Counted from the first letter of the stretch, positions 1-9,169 are shown. The stretch is 64,000 bases of DNA from Desulfosporosinus sp. FKB (GCF_002196705.1 NZ_NADJ01000039.1:181630-245629); one strand, 5' to 3'. Notes: generated from the sequence alone by a model not told the origin. Numbers and translations are program-made.

Positions 1-121
1 CAACTGCGAGCAATTCAATCCCAACGAGAGAAACACGCACATAAGCGTCAATTACAATACCTTTTTCTAAAATCCGATCTACAACTTCGGCTAAACTTGA
101 GGAATCAATGTCCTTTTTCAT
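1..121 (-). CDS. gvpA: Gas vesicle structural protein GvpA (N-terminal part, runs off the window)
   Basis: Only the first 40 codons are in the window. The translation begins MKKDIDSSS and continues [17 protein letters not shown] then [14 protein letters not shown], which is the conserved N-terminal core of GvpA/GvpJ-type gas vesicle proteins (amphipathic helix followed by the first beta strand). GvpA forms the ribbed wall of gas-filled buoyancy organelles. The start ATG is at 121, preceded by AAAGGTGG at about 8 bases. Nothing of the rest of a gvp cluster is visible because the gene is read toward the window edge. From 40 residues GvpA cannot be told firmly from its paralogues GvpJ/GvpM, but the near-consensus core favours GvpA. 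Confidence 0.85.
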   Translation of the reverse strand, partial: MKKDIDSSSLAEVVDRILEKGIVIDAYVRVSLVGIELLAV

Positions 122-359
122 TTTTCTGCCACCTTTCTAAATTTTAGAAGAGGATCTTTGGGATATTGCACTAGATTTACTTTTCACCTTCCCTCAATCT
201 CTTTCACTCCCAATTTATGTGAATTGTCCAAAAGGTGTGCAAGCTTTTCTAGCTTTTAGCAATTAAATCCCTCTCTCCGTTTCCCTACACTCTATGTGCT
301 AAGGGCTCTTCTCGTTACCGTTAAAAAGGCATTCCCTCAATTTCAAAATCAACGTTCAA

Positions 360-809
360 CTACCCTTTAAGATTGTACCTTTTCCATTTCTGCATAAGAG
401 TGTTTGCAATTACTTCAAAGTCGGATGACGCAGTGAATATTATTTCATGTTCATCAATGCCATCTTTAGTAACAATACAAAGAAATTTCTCGTCTAACAC
501 AGGTTTCTCATTAGCCTCTCTTTTAATGTTCGGAAGTTTAGGTAACTCTGAGATAATTTTTATCGAATTAATCTGTGATAAGTGGAAAACTTTACGGTTA
601 AAGGCTACAGCATCCATTGGATGAAACGAGATAGCCATTGTCCCTTGTTTTAACTCAGGATGACCGCCAATCATTTTGATTACTTTCGCAGCGTAGGGTT
701 TACCATATTTTTTATCTATTTCCTTATAACCATTGCGGGATTTTATGAGAATAATAGCTAATGCAACTACTAAAATAAAGCAAAGTCCTACAACAATTGT
801 GCTCATCAC
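360..809 (-). CDS. Hypothetical single-pass membrane protein, 149 aa
   Basis: I do not recognise the family. Residues 4-23 (STIVVGLCFILVVALAIILI) form one hydrophobic membrane segment, followed by a positively charged KSRNGYKEIDKKYGK stretch, so the remaining ~125 residues probably lie in the cytoplasm. The soluble part is predicted mixed alpha/beta with a late DGIDEHEIIFTASSDFE segment resembling a small PH-like sheet domain, but that is only an impression. The track of the frame begins at a GTG (809) followed directly by ATG (806); GGAGGAG lies 6-9 bases upstream, so either is possible. It stands between gvpA and a zinc-ribbon gene on the same strand, without obvious co-transcription. Confidence 0.6.
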   Translation of the reverse strand: MMSTIVVGLCFILVVALAIILIKSRNGYKEIDKKYGKPYAAKVIKMIGGHPELKQGTMAISFHPMDAVAFNRKVFHLSQINSIKIISELPKLPNIKREANEKPVLDEKFLCIVTKDGIDEHEIIFTASSDFEVIANTLMQKWKRYNLKG

Positions 810-913
810 ATTAATCTCCTCCTAACTAGATGTAGAAATTCAACAGTTCATCCGGTCATTCTCACAATAATTATTTCCTACATATAATAATCATCTTCTA
901 GATCTTCCTGTTC

Positions 914-1138
914 TCATGAGCCATTTAAACGACTTAATAATCGCTCTATCGTGATTTGAAGATCATTTTTTACCCGTGCAGCTTTTACACTAATATTAAG
1001 AAAATCAAGCGCTCCTACAACTGATCCACATTCAACACACTGAATAAAGAGTACTGCTCGTGTCGTTCCTTCCAGATTATTGGCAAAAACAGCTTCAAAT
1101 TTTTGGCCCCCACATTTCAAGCATCGTGATTGAGCCAT
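914..1138 (-). CDS. Small zinc-ribbon-like protein, 74 aa
   Basis: Two CxxC pairs are visible: SRCLKCGGQKFEA near residues 4-14 and QCVECGSVVGAL near residues 33-45, the usual layout of a small zinc ribbon. The C-terminal third (VKNDLQITIERLLSRLNGS) is a predicted amphipathic helix. Such proteins bind one zinc and may contact nucleic acid or protein; no specific function can be assigned. The ATG at 1138 is preceded by AAGGGGG with 8 bases spacing. It is monocistronic as far as can be seen, 104 bases upstream of the neighbouring membrane-protein gene. Confidence 0.6.
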   Translation of the reverse strand: MAQSRCLKCGGQKFEAVFANNLEGTTRAVLFIQCVECGSVVGALDFLNISVKAARVKNDLQITIERLLSRLNGS

Positions 1139-1360
1139 AGAAATACCCCCTTATTAAAAAATCACGAGTTTAACTAACTATTGACTACAATTCTCCTTCC
1201 TAACTTAGAATTTCATCGCCTTGTTAGTATAGTATTCATGTTTAGACGTAACGATTTAGTTTTGCATAAGCATTATATAATCTTTGTTAAGTAAACTTAT
1301 TCGCTTATTTAATGTGATTACTACAGCTTTTATTGCAAGAAAACCTTGAGACACAGTTTA

Positions 1361-1383
1361 GGAGCCCCAATTATCAGGGCTCC
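1361..1383 (-). terminator. Hairpin after the repeat-protein gene
   Basis: An inverted repeat GGAGCCC / GGGCTCC with a 9-base loop lies 34 bases beyond the stop of the 1417-2211 gene, on the minus strand. No long T tract follows, so it is a probable rather than certain intrinsic terminator. Confidence 0.5.
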
Positions 1384-1416
1384 TTGTAAATGCTTAACTC
1401 CTATCAATTGGTACTT

Positions 1417-2211
1417 CTACAGATTTCCCTGAAAGAAGATATTCAAAGTTACCGCACTGGCCGCATTGACAGCACTATAATATACGCGGGCATATTTCAG
1501 AAAGACTGATGATACTAATGTGGTCAATGAGTTTTGATTAATCGTCACTGCTCCTACGTCCGTTAACCAGTTTGTACCATCGGGACTGATTTGCAAATTG
1601 ACAAGTGCCTGGGCATTAGCTGCTAAGGAATTGTTGACTACGCCAAAGGTCCACGTTCGAACATCTAAAACATTGTAGGTGGTGTCCCCGCTCCCCGCCG
1701 TATCCGTAATGTTAGCAATGGTTGAGGAAACGTCCGTTGTAGCACTGACAATAGCGAGTCCCGGAGAAGTGACGAGAATACCATTTGTCGGTGGTGTAAT
1801 GGATAAACCAGCAGCCGGTGCTGTGACCGTTAGGCCGTTGGCCGGAGCCGTTATTGCCAATCCCGTCGACGTGATTGACAAACCATCTGTTGGAGGAGTA
1901 ATTGCCAAACCCCCAGTTGGCGGGGTAATTGCCAACCCCCCAGTTGGCGGGGTAATAGATAAGCCTGTTGCTGGTGCTGTGACCGTTAGGCCATTGGCCG
2001 GGGCCGTTATTGCCAATCCCGTCGACGTGATTGACAAACCATCTGTTGGAGGAGTAATTGCCAAACCCCCAGTTGGCGGGGTAATTGCCAAACCTGTGGA
2101 GGTAATGGTCATATTACCCGAAGAATCTGTGTTTAAGGCAGCATTATTACTCCCATAAATTTTGACCTTCGCTTGATCAGGGTTGTCTTGGAAAATTTTA
2201 AAGTTCGCCAA
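1417..2211 (-). CDS. DUF6385-like surface protein with Thr/Pro-rich GLxIT repeats, 264 aa
   Basis: Three parts are visible. Residues 1-38 hold a motif shared with the two other proteins of this block (KVKIYGSNNAALNTDSSGN). Residues ~39-155 are about 14 tandem units of 7-9 residues of the form GLAITPPTG / GLSITST / GLTVTAPA. The C-terminal ~100 residues carry the common module with VNLQISPDGTNW and end in a Phe/Gln-rich strand (NIFFQGNL). The repeats are rich in Thr, Pro and Ala, contain no Cys, and could form a beta-solenoid or an extended O-glycosylated stalk. No signal peptide is visible. The start is TTG at 2211 with AAGGAAGGG 8 bases upstream. It lies divergently from the glycosyltransferase genes that begin at 2353, which suggests, but does not prove, that it is modified by them. 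Confidence 0.75.
   Translation of the reverse strand: MANFKIFQDNPDQAKVKIYGSNNAALNTDSSGNMTITSTGLAITPPTGGLAITPPTDGLSITSTGLAITAPANGLTVTAPATGLSITPPTGGLAITPPTGGLAITPPTDGLSITSTGLAITAPANGLTVTAPAAGLSITPPTNGILVTSPGLAIVSATTDVSSTIANITDTAGSGDTTYNVLDVRTWTFGVVNNSLAANAQALVNLQISPDGTNWLTDVGAVTINQNSLTTLVSSVFLKYARVYYSAVNAASAVTLNIFFQGNL
1821..2092 (-). repeat. 156-bp internal direct duplication in the repeat-protein gene
   Basis: The block 1821-1936 recurs almost base for base at 1977-2092, an offset of 156 bp (52 codons, six of the short GLxIT units). The near-identity at third codon positions points to a recent in-frame duplication. Confidence 0.85.
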
Positions 2212-2352
2212 AGTCTTTTCCCTTCCTTTCTCTTGTGCAATCCATTTTTTAACAGATCACACACTATATGCTATTCCCACTCTCGACGGAAAGTTTCACT
2301 TTTAGAGTGCATATAGTATTGCAGCGAGAAAAAATAAGAAGGCAGAGATGTC

Positions 2353-4359
2353 ATGGCAAATAAAATAAGTTTGTGTATGATTGTGAAAAACGAAGCAGAC
2401 AATCTGAGCCGCTGCTTAAGGAGCATATCCGGCCTTGTCGACGAAATCATCGTTGTTGACACTGGTTCAACAGACTTAACTTGTGACATAGCTCAAAAAT
2501 ATGGTGCTAACGTTCAGCATTTTCTTTGGAACGACAATTTTAGTGATGCTCGCAACTTCTCCTTGGACAATGCCCGCGGAGATTGGATACTTTTTTTAGA
2601 TGCCGATGAAGAAATATCTCCTTCCAGCAGAGATGTTTTAAGCCAATTGACTGAACAGGAAGACATCGAAGGCTATTTCGTAAAAATTATTAATTACCTG
2701 GGAGGACAAGGGTGGACTGAGACGGTCCCCGATCTGGTTTTTCGGCTCTTTCGCAACAAGCAGGAGTACCGTTTTCGCGGAGCCATTCATGAACAGATAG
2801 CCGATGTGATTTTAGGGCGAAACCCTCAAGCCCGCTATCAGATCGCCGAAAAGTTTACAATTCTCCATCATGGCTATTTAGACGATATTATCCGGGTTAA
2901 GGATAAAAAACAGCGCAACATCTCCTTAATTGAAAAAGAACTAGCCAAAGAGCCGGCCAATCCTTTACTGCAATTTCACTATGGAGTAGAACTGTTTCGT
3001 GCCGAACGTTATGCTGAAGCAGCTCAAATCTTTATTCAGGCAGCCACAAATATTGACCCTAACACAATTTATCTGCCTAAACTTTTGCGCTATCTTGTAA
3101 TCGCTCAACAATCTTCTGGCCAATTGAAGAGAGCTCTGCACAGTGCGGAAATTGCTCTGAAACTTTTTCCTAACTATGCTGACCTTTACTATTATGTCGG
3201 ACTTCTTCAGCAAGACCTCAACCATTATTCTCAGGCGCGGGATGCCTTTCTTCAAGCCCTTTCTATGCCTGAGCAGCCTCCTCAATACGCTTCCTTCGGC
3301 GGGATTAGAGGATTTCGCTCCTATTACTGCCTGGCTCAGCTTGCCGAATTATTTTTAGATGAAGAAGAGGCACTTAACTATTATCTGCTCTGCCTCCGTG
3401 ACAACCCCAACTTTACCAAGGCTCTGGACAGCATCATCCGAATTTTAAAGCCCGCTCAAGAACCGGATTATGCGAAGGAATGTCTGGAAAAGGTTTGTGA
3501 TTTTTGTACACCTGAAGCCAACCGGCTTATAGGAGAACTCTATTACGAGCAGGGAGCTTATAGCCTTGCTTTACATTATTTTGAAAGAATTGATTCTTTG
3601 CCGCTATCCCAAATTAAACTAAAGAAAGCCATTTGCCTTCTTCAAACTCGAAGATATTTTGAAGGATTGCGGCTCCTGGAAGATTTTACTCCAGAAAGCC
3701 CTGATTATCCTCTGGCCCTTTTAAATCGCTTATTTTGCTTTTGGCTTCAAGACAAGCCCCACAAGGTAAGTTTCTTGTGGAAGGAACTCCATGCTCTTGG
3801 CTTAGAACACAATACAGAAAATGTCCTCGCCCTATTTCTAAGAACTCAAGACGAATCGGATCCTTCTCCGCAAATAGACTTCAATGCTGATGGCATGTTG
3901 TTATTGCTTGATATCCTTCAACGCCTCGTTGCTTTGCAGGAAATAGAGGGAGCTTTGTTTTTCCTCCGTGCGATTGCACCGGATTGTTTAGGCGAATATT
4001 CCCTGCAAATAGCCCAAATCTTTATCATCTACGGGCAAGATATTCAGGCCCTTCCATTTTTAAAGAAGGTCTGTGAAGAAAAGCCTGCCTCAGAGACCCA
4101 TTTTCAGCTGGGTGAAGTCTATTTCCGTCTAAACAAATTAAAAGACGCTGAACGGCATTACCAATTTGCCCTTCAACTTGATCCCAACTCGCCCCGCCCT
4201 TATCTTCGTTTAATGGAGCTGTATACTGCTTCCTGGCAGAACATTCATCAAGAGGCTATGCGGAAATTTCCCGGCAATAGTGTCTTCACCCAGTTAGCAA
4301 AGGGAGGCTTGGCCAGTTATGAACTCAAGAATAAGTCTAGCAATGATCGTGAAAGATGA
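2353..4359 (+). CDS. Family 2 glycosyltransferase with TPR domain, 668 aa
   Basis: Residues 1-~220 are a GT-A glycosyltransferase domain: SLCMIVKNEADNLSRCL, the nucleotide-binding VVDTGSTD, and the metal-binding LDADEE at about residue 82. From ~200 to ~640 the chain is a string of TPR-like helical pairs (for example HYGVELFRAERYAEAAQIF and YLRLMELYTASW). This GT2+TPR arrangement occurs in protein glycosyltransferases such as the SunS type and in glycan assembly enzymes of clostridia. It is cytoplasmic, with no membrane segment. The ATG at 2353 follows a weak GAAGGCAGAG site. Its end overlaps the next gene by 41 bases, so the three glycosyltransferases form one operon. Donor and acceptor are unknown. 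Confidence 0.85.
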   Translation: MANKISLCMIVKNEADNLSRCLRSISGLVDEIIVVDTGSTDLTCDIAQKYGANVQHFLWNDNFSDARNFSLDNARGDWILFLDADEEISPSSRDVLSQLTEQEDIEGYFVKIINYLGGQGWTETVPDLVFRLFRNKQEYRFRGAIHEQIADVILGRNPQARYQIAEKFTILHHGYLDDIIRVKDKKQRNISLIEKELAKEPANPLLQFHYGVELFRAERYAEAAQIFIQAATNIDPNTIYLPKLLRYLVIAQQSSGQLKRALHSAEIALKLFPNYADLYYYVGLLQQDLNHYSQARDAFLQALSMPEQPPQYASFGGIRGFRSYYCLAQLAELFLDEEEALNYYLLCLRDNPNFTKALDSIIRILKPAQEPDYAKECLEKVCDFCTPEANRLIGELYYEQGAYSLALHYFERIDSLPLSQIKLKKAICLLQTRRYFEGLRLLEDFTPESPDYPLALLNRLFCFWLQDKPHKVSFLWKELHALGLEHNTENVLALFLRTQDESDPSPQIDFNADGMLLLLDILQRLVALQEIEGALFFLRAIAPDCLGEYSLQIAQIFIIYGQDIQALPFLKKVCEEKPASETHFQLGEVYFRLNKLKDAERHYQFALQLDPNSPRPYLRLMELYTASWQNIHQEAMRKFPGNSVFTQLAKGGLASYELKNKSSNDRER

Positions 4360-6085
4360 GGCCCGCCTTCTAGCTGATTGCCTGGAAGCTGTTAAAGATG
4401 AGGTTGACGAAATTATCATTGTTGATACCGGCTCTACGGACCAGACAGCAACGATTGCTCGGGACTATACAGACCTTGTCTATTCCTTTACTTGGAAAGG
4501 AAATTTTAGCGCTGCCCGGAACTTTGCTCTTCAACAAGCTACTGGAGATTGGATTTTGGCTCTCGATGCCGACGAAGTTATTCAAGGTGAACCCGGCAGC
4601 CTCCGTTCGCTGATTAATAATGCCGGTGATAAAGAAGCATTTTTACTCCCTTTGCATAACCCTATTGCTAATTCTACCGAAGAATTTAATACCTTCTTTG
4701 TCCTAAGATTATTCAAACACACTGACCGTTATCAATACACCGGTAAGATTCATGAACAGGTTTCCATCCCGGATCCAGAAAAAGTGGCCCTTGCACAAAA
4801 TCCTATTCTGAAGCATAAACCTCTTCCTTTACGTATTCAGCATCAAAAACGAAACCGCAATCTAAGATCATTATTACAAGCTTTCCAAAATGACCCTTAT
4901 AATCCCTTTTTGCACTATTACCTTGGAGTAGAATGGCTTATGCTCGGAAAGGAAAGCTATGCCCTGCCGTTTTTACAGGAGGCCTATCTCCGCCTTAGCG
5001 ACGAAAATCTCCTTTTTCGTGCTCCGGCACTGAAATATCTAATAGTGTGCTTAAGAACGTCAGGAAAGTCGGACGAGGCTCTTTCACTTTGTCTTGAAGC
5101 AAGCCTAAACTACCCAACCTTTACAGATCTCTTTTATCTTGGCGGCCTTCTCTTTGAAGAGAAGGAAGAATATCTTATGGCCCTTAAGTGGTTTAAGCAT
5201 GCCATCCAATGCGGCACACCCCAGGCCTTGTTCAGCCATCTTGCAGGATCAGACAGTTTCTTAGCTCATTATCATCTGGGTTTCTGCTATGAGAAACTCG
5301 GAAGAACCATCGAGGCCTGGCAGGCCTATAAAGCTGCCCTTGATTCTAACCCAAGGTATCCTTACCCTCTCTATCCTCTCTTTTTGATCTTGCTCAGGGA
5401 AAAAGGTCCCGCTGATTGTTATCAGTATCTCGATATTAAAGGATATCTTGACAATCCTCTCCTCTGCCTCACGGCAGCTAACTTATTCTATCTAGCCAAT
5501 CATGTTGAAGAAGCCTTCCGCTGTCTTGATGATCATAAGGATCTCTTCCCTAACGATGAGCGCTATTGCTTAAATCTCAACAAATATTGCATTTATTCCG
5601 GAAGATTCGACAAGGGATTGGAATTATCAGAGCAAATATCCCAGAACTCAGCAAAGTTCTCTTCAGCCCAAACTCTCTCGATTATCGCCTTAATCTTACT
5701 GGGCGATTTCCCAAAGGCTAAATCCTTAGCCATCACTCTCTGGCAAACCCCCTTGACCCGCGGGGAAGCACACATTCTCCTTAAGGCGATTCGCTTAATC
5801 AATAACGAGACCATCGTGCCAATCCCGCCTAAAATCCACGAACAGGAGACGATTCCCTTACTCAAAGAATTTTATAAAGACTACCTCCACTATCAGGAGA
5901 GTCAAGGCTATTTGAAATCTGGTAATCCTTTGGCAAACAGTTGGGGGGAGGCTCTGGAAACACTATTGAAATCCTCTGAAGAAGGTTCGGATTTTCTGCT
6001 CGTAACATATACTCATAAACTAGAAACGTTACAACAGCGTTTTTCTGAAATCTTTGGGATGGGATGGAGGGCAGATGAACACTAA
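4319..6085 (+). CDS. Family 2 glycosyltransferase with TPR domain, 588 aa
   Basis: This is a paralogue of the preceding gene: SLAMIVKDEARLLADCL, IIVDTGSTDQTA and LALDADEV mark the GT-A fold in residues 1-~215, followed by TPR-like helices to about residue 480. The last ~100 residues (after HILLKAIRLINNE) are a separate helical tail without recognisable motif. The start ATG at 4319 lies inside the previous gene, with GGGAGG 12 bases upstream, giving translational coupling. As for its neighbours the sugar donor and acceptor cannot be read from sequence; the family can attach hexose or HexNAc to Ser/Thr/Cys or to glycans. Confidence 0.85.
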   Translation: MNSRISLAMIVKDEARLLADCLEAVKDEVDEIIIVDTGSTDQTATIARDYTDLVYSFTWKGNFSAARNFALQQATGDWILALDADEVIQGEPGSLRSLINNAGDKEAFLLPLHNPIANSTEEFNTFFVLRLFKHTDRYQYTGKIHEQVSIPDPEKVALAQNPILKHKPLPLRIQHQKRNRNLRSLLQAFQNDPYNPFLHYYLGVEWLMLGKESYALPFLQEAYLRLSDENLLFRAPALKYLIVCLRTSGKSDEALSLCLEASLNYPTFTDLFYLGGLLFEEKEEYLMALKWFKHAIQCGTPQALFSHLAGSDSFLAHYHLGFCYEKLGRTIEAWQAYKAALDSNPRYPYPLYPLFLILLREKGPADCYQYLDIKGYLDNPLLCLTAANLFYLANHVEEAFRCLDDHKDLFPNDERYCLNLNKYCIYSGRFDKGLELSEQISQNSAKFSSAQTLSIIALILLGDFPKAKSLAITLWQTPLTRGEAHILLKAIRLINNETIVPIPPKIHEQETIPLLKEFYKDYLHYQESQGYLKSGNPLANSWGEALETLLKSSEEGSDFLLVTYTHKLETLQQRFSEIFGMGWRADEH

Positions 6086-8675
6086 GCAAACTGTCAGCCT
6101 TTGTATGATTGTAAAAAATGAAAGAGATTGTCTCCCAGCTTCCTTAAAAAGTGTCCAAAGTTTTGTAGACGAGATGATCGTGATTGATACGGGAAGCGAC
6201 GATGGCACTCCCGATATAGCCCTTGCTTGGGGCGCAAGAGTGATTCCTTTTGTTTGGACCGAAGATTTCGCTGCCGCCAGGAATTTTGCTCTCAGGAACG
6301 CTTCTTCTGATTGGATTTTAGTGTTGGATGCCGACGAGGTTTTTCAAGTCGTTGACCCGGAATCTTTTTATCGACTTTTATATAATTCACAAGTTGAAGG
6401 CTATTTCCTGACAATCAAAAATCGCCTTGGACCGACGCTGGGGGAATCTGACGATCAAGTGGTGCGTTTATTCCGAAATAAATTGGAGTATCAATTCGAG
6501 GGAGCCATTCATGAACAAGTTGCTCCTGCTATCTTAAGGCAGAACGGGGGCAAGGGCTTAGCCTCAGCTAATCTAACGGTTCTCCATTTTGGATATCTTA
6601 GGAATCAGCAGATAGCCAAAAATAAATTTGCCCGTAATAGCAAAATTATCGAAAAGGAATTGCTTAAAAATCCCCAAAACCCCTTTCTTCTCTATTGTCT
6701 GGGGCTGGAATATTATCAACAGAATTCTATAGCCGATGGTCTGGAATACATGACTAAAGCCCTCGTAACCATGACCGGCCAAGAGGGATATTTTGAAGAT
6801 GTTCTATTAAATGTAGCCCTAGGATATTTGCGTCTCAACGATACCCTTCGGTTATTAAGTTTTACAAGCAAGGTACTCATAATGTATCCGAACCATGCGG
6901 ATTTCCTTTTTCTTAGGGGAACGGCCTACTTCTGCGGCAAGAATTATCAGAAAGCAAGCTTAGACTTAGAACGATGTCTGGAAATAGGAACTTCCAAACT
7001 TGTCACCCTTGAACAAGCAAAAAGCCTGCTCAAAACCACTCTTTCAGCCCTCCAGGATCCTCCTCAGTCCATTGATTTTAAACTGATGTATAACCATACT
7101 AACTCGAAGGAAAGGCAGGAACAAACTGCGATGAAACACCATGTTCTCATTGCCAGCCCTGTTAAGCAAAAGGCAAACATCCTCTCAGAATTTCTGGAGT
7201 CTTTGTCACAGTTGAAGATAACAGATGCAGAGGTTTACTTCGTTTTTCTTGATGACCACAATGAACATCGTTTGCTCTCCCAATTTGCCCAAGATCATCC
7301 CAACGTTCGAATTTATCCTGGTGACCTTCAAGGAGATTACCACTGTGATGAATCCACTCATCATTGGCGGGAAGAACTGATTTGGAAGGTTGCAGACTAT
7401 AAAGACCGTTTTCTTAAACTAGCCCTCGACGAAGGCTTCGATTATCTATTTCTCGTTGATTCCGATCTCTGGCTTAATCCCAATACCCTCGTCCATCTCC
7501 TTTCACTAAATAAGGACATCGTTTCTGAAGTGTTCTGGACCCGTTGGAACCCCGACTTAATTCCACTGCCTCAGGTTTGGCTTCGAGATCAATATATGCT
7601 TTATTCCTCGGAAAGAAACGAAGCTCTCGGCGAAGAAGAAGCGGCCCTCAGAACCCAGAACTTTATTCAAATGCTTTCCCGCCCCGGAACTTATAAGGTG
7701 GGAGGTTTAGGTGCCTGTACCCTAATAAGCAGACATGCTCTTGAACGGGGCGTATCCTTTCAAGAAATTTATAATTTAGGGCTGAGCGGCGAAGATCGCC
7801 ACTTTTGTATTCGAGCTGCCGCCTTAGGCCTTGAGTTGTATGCCGATACTCACTACCCGCCTTTTCATATTTATCGTGAATCCGAGCTGGAGACGTTGCA
7901 AGAATACAAAAAAAGCCCTCCCTCCCCGGTCAAATTATCACAATCAAGCGCCCATCAACAGATTGATCCTATCTTAGGTAAAATCACTTTGGCCATGCTC
8001 ATACGCAATGAATCCGAACGGCATATAGAAAGAGTTCTCCAACAAGGAAGAGAGTATATAGATCAAGCCGTTATTTTGGATGATGCAAGTGACGATGATA
8101 CTGTTCATCTCTGCCAAGAAATCCTCAAGGGAATCCCCTTAATTCTCCACTCTAATGAGAAACCAATGTTTCATAACGAAGTTTCCCTCCGAAAGCAGCT
8201 TTGGGAACTGGCCCTGAGCACCAACCCAGAGTGGATTGTCATTTTAGATGCGGATGAAATGTTTGAGGAAAATGCCCCAAGGCAGCTGCGAGAATTACTA
8301 AAGCACTCTCACGACGTTGATTATTATAGTTTTCGTCTTTATGACCTTTGGACAGAAACTCACTACCGAGATGATTCACACTGGCAAGCACATCGTTGGT
8401 ATCGTCCCTTTATCCTGCGTAATGTACCTGGTTTTCAAGCGAAGTGGCAAGAAACCCCCCAGCATTGCGGGAGGTTTCCCAAAAATATTATTGAATTACG
8501 CGGTGCCAATAGTCCTCTTCGGGTCAAACACCTAGGCTGGATCAGACCACAAGACCGTTTAGCTAAGTATTATCGCTATAAACAGCTCGACCCTCAGGGA
8601 GCTTTTGGAAATCTAGAACAATATGAATCAATTTTGGACCCTGCCCCCAACCTAAAGCCTTGGGATAATAGTTAA
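6075..8675 (+). CDS. Tri-modular glycosyltransferase (GT2-TPR / GT-A-like / GT2), 866 aa
   Basis: Three nucleotide-sugar transferase modules are seen in one chain. Module 1 (residues ~1-220) has SLCMIVKNERDCLP, VIDTGSDDGT and LDADEVF, followed by a few TPR helices to ~340. Module 2 (~350-600) starts MKHHVLIASPVKQKANIL and has a DSD metal motif in LFLVDSDLWLNP, resembling Anp1/GT-A proteins. Module 3 (~640-860) has LAMLIRNESER, VILDDASDDDT and VILDADEMFE. I chose ATG 6075 because GGAGG lies 4 bases upstream; an in-frame ATG at 6054 has no ribosome site. It overlaps the preceding gene by 11 bases. The multi-module design suggests synthesis of a short oligosaccharide by one polypeptide, which is inference. 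Confidence 0.85.
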   Translation: MNTKQTVSLCMIVKNERDCLPASLKSVQSFVDEMIVIDTGSDDGTPDIALAWGARVIPFVWTEDFAAARNFALRNASSDWILVLDADEVFQVVDPESFYRLLYNSQVEGYFLTIKNRLGPTLGESDDQVVRLFRNKLEYQFEGAIHEQVAPAILRQNGGKGLASANLTVLHFGYLRNQQIAKNKFARNSKIIEKELLKNPQNPFLLYCLGLEYYQQNSIADGLEYMTKALVTMTGQEGYFEDVLLNVALGYLRLNDTLRLLSFTSKVLIMYPNHADFLFLRGTAYFCGKNYQKASLDLERCLEIGTSKLVTLEQAKSLLKTTLSALQDPPQSIDFKLMYNHTNSKERQEQTAMKHHVLIASPVKQKANILSEFLESLSQLKITDAEVYFVFLDDHNEHRLLSQFAQDHPNVRIYPGDLQGDYHCDESTHHWREELIWKVADYKDRFLKLALDEGFDYLFLVDSDLWLNPNTLVHLLSLNKDIVSEVFWTRWNPDLIPLPQVWLRDQYMLYSSERNEALGEEEAALRTQNFIQMLSRPGTYKVGGLGACTLISRHALERGVSFQEIYNLGLSGEDRHFCIRAAALGLELYADTHYPPFHIYRESELETLQEYKKSPPSPVKLSQSSAHQQIDPILGKITLAMLIRNESERHIERVLQQGREYIDQAVILDDASDDDTVHLCQEILKGIPLILHSNEKPMFHNEVSLRKQLWELALSTNPEWIVILDADEMFEENAPRQLRELLKHSHDVDYYSFRLYDLWTETHYRDDSHWQAHRWYRPFILRNVPGFQAKWQETPQHCGRFPKNIIELRGANSPLRVKHLGWIRPQDRLAKYYRYKQLDPQGAFGNLEQYESILDPAPNLKPWDNS

Positions 8676-8701
8676 CTGTATCCAAGCAAAACCGCAGTGA
8701 A

Positions 8702-8747
8702 CGGCCTTGTTCCTTTTGCAGCATTTTGAGCTCCAGGAACAAGGCCG
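8702..8747 (+). terminator. Hairpin at the end of the glycosyltransferase operon
   Basis: Perfect 12-bp arms CGGCCTTGTTCC and GGAACAAGGCCG with a 22-base loop lie 27 bases after the stop at 8675. An AT-rich but not T-only tail follows. It could act on both strands, since a minus-strand gene ends at 8777. Confidence 0.6.
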
Positions 8748-8776
8748 CTATTATTGTTAATTTAATAGAAGTTACC

Positions 8777-9091
8777 TCAAACAGATCTCCCTTTTTGGTT
8801 TTGCCCAACCGTATGGAAAAAGTCATGGGCAAAATTGGCTCCTTTGCCAATGACCAAGCCGGTTATAACGACTCCTGTTATTGGATTGATAGTATTAACA
8901 TTAAGCAATTGCAAAGCATTAACGTTGCTCTGAAAAGCAAGTATTAATCCAAACGTTAAACTCAACAATTCTAGCGTTAACGGTCTGAACTTATTCGGAA
9001 AAATTGGGATTGCATATACGATATCCTTAAAGATCTCAACCAATTTTTCGACCACTACGGCCAAAATAGATATTAAAACTAAGCCATCCAC
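8777..9091 (-). CDS. Small hypothetical membrane protein, ~104 aa
   Basis: Three hydrophobic stretches are visible (VLISILAVVVEKLVEIF, LELLSLTFGLILAF, ITGVVITGLVIGKGANF), typical of small integral membrane proteins; the pattern VVxKLVEIFKD and the C-terminal GKGANFAHDFF recall phage-holin-like or clostridial hypothetical proteins, but I cannot assign a family. I chose the GTG at 9091 because GGAGGGG sits 8 bases upstream; longer in-frame starts (ATG 9121, TTG 9130) lack a ribosome site. It lies between the glycosyltransferase operon (convergent) and the DUF6385-like gene on the same strand. Confidence 0.55.
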   Translation of the reverse strand: MDGLVLISILAVVVEKLVEIFKDIVYAIPIFPNKFRPLTLELLSLTFGLILAFQSNVNALQLLNVNTINPITGVVITGLVIGKGANFAHDFFHTVGQNQKGRSV

Positions 9092-9169
9092 AGCAAGCAC
9101 CCCTCCAGATACTAATCTCATGTAATTCAATATATTTAGAGGGATGACAATCCGTTCTTTAATTATTAC

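Noticed and set aside
1801..2110. Possible CRISPR-like array
   Set aside because: Units are in-frame coding repeats without unique spacers, and only two long copies exist.
1679..2158. 159-aa + strand ORF over the repeat gene
   Set aside because: It is the antisense of the GLxIT repeats; it stays open only because the repeats do, and has no ribosome site.
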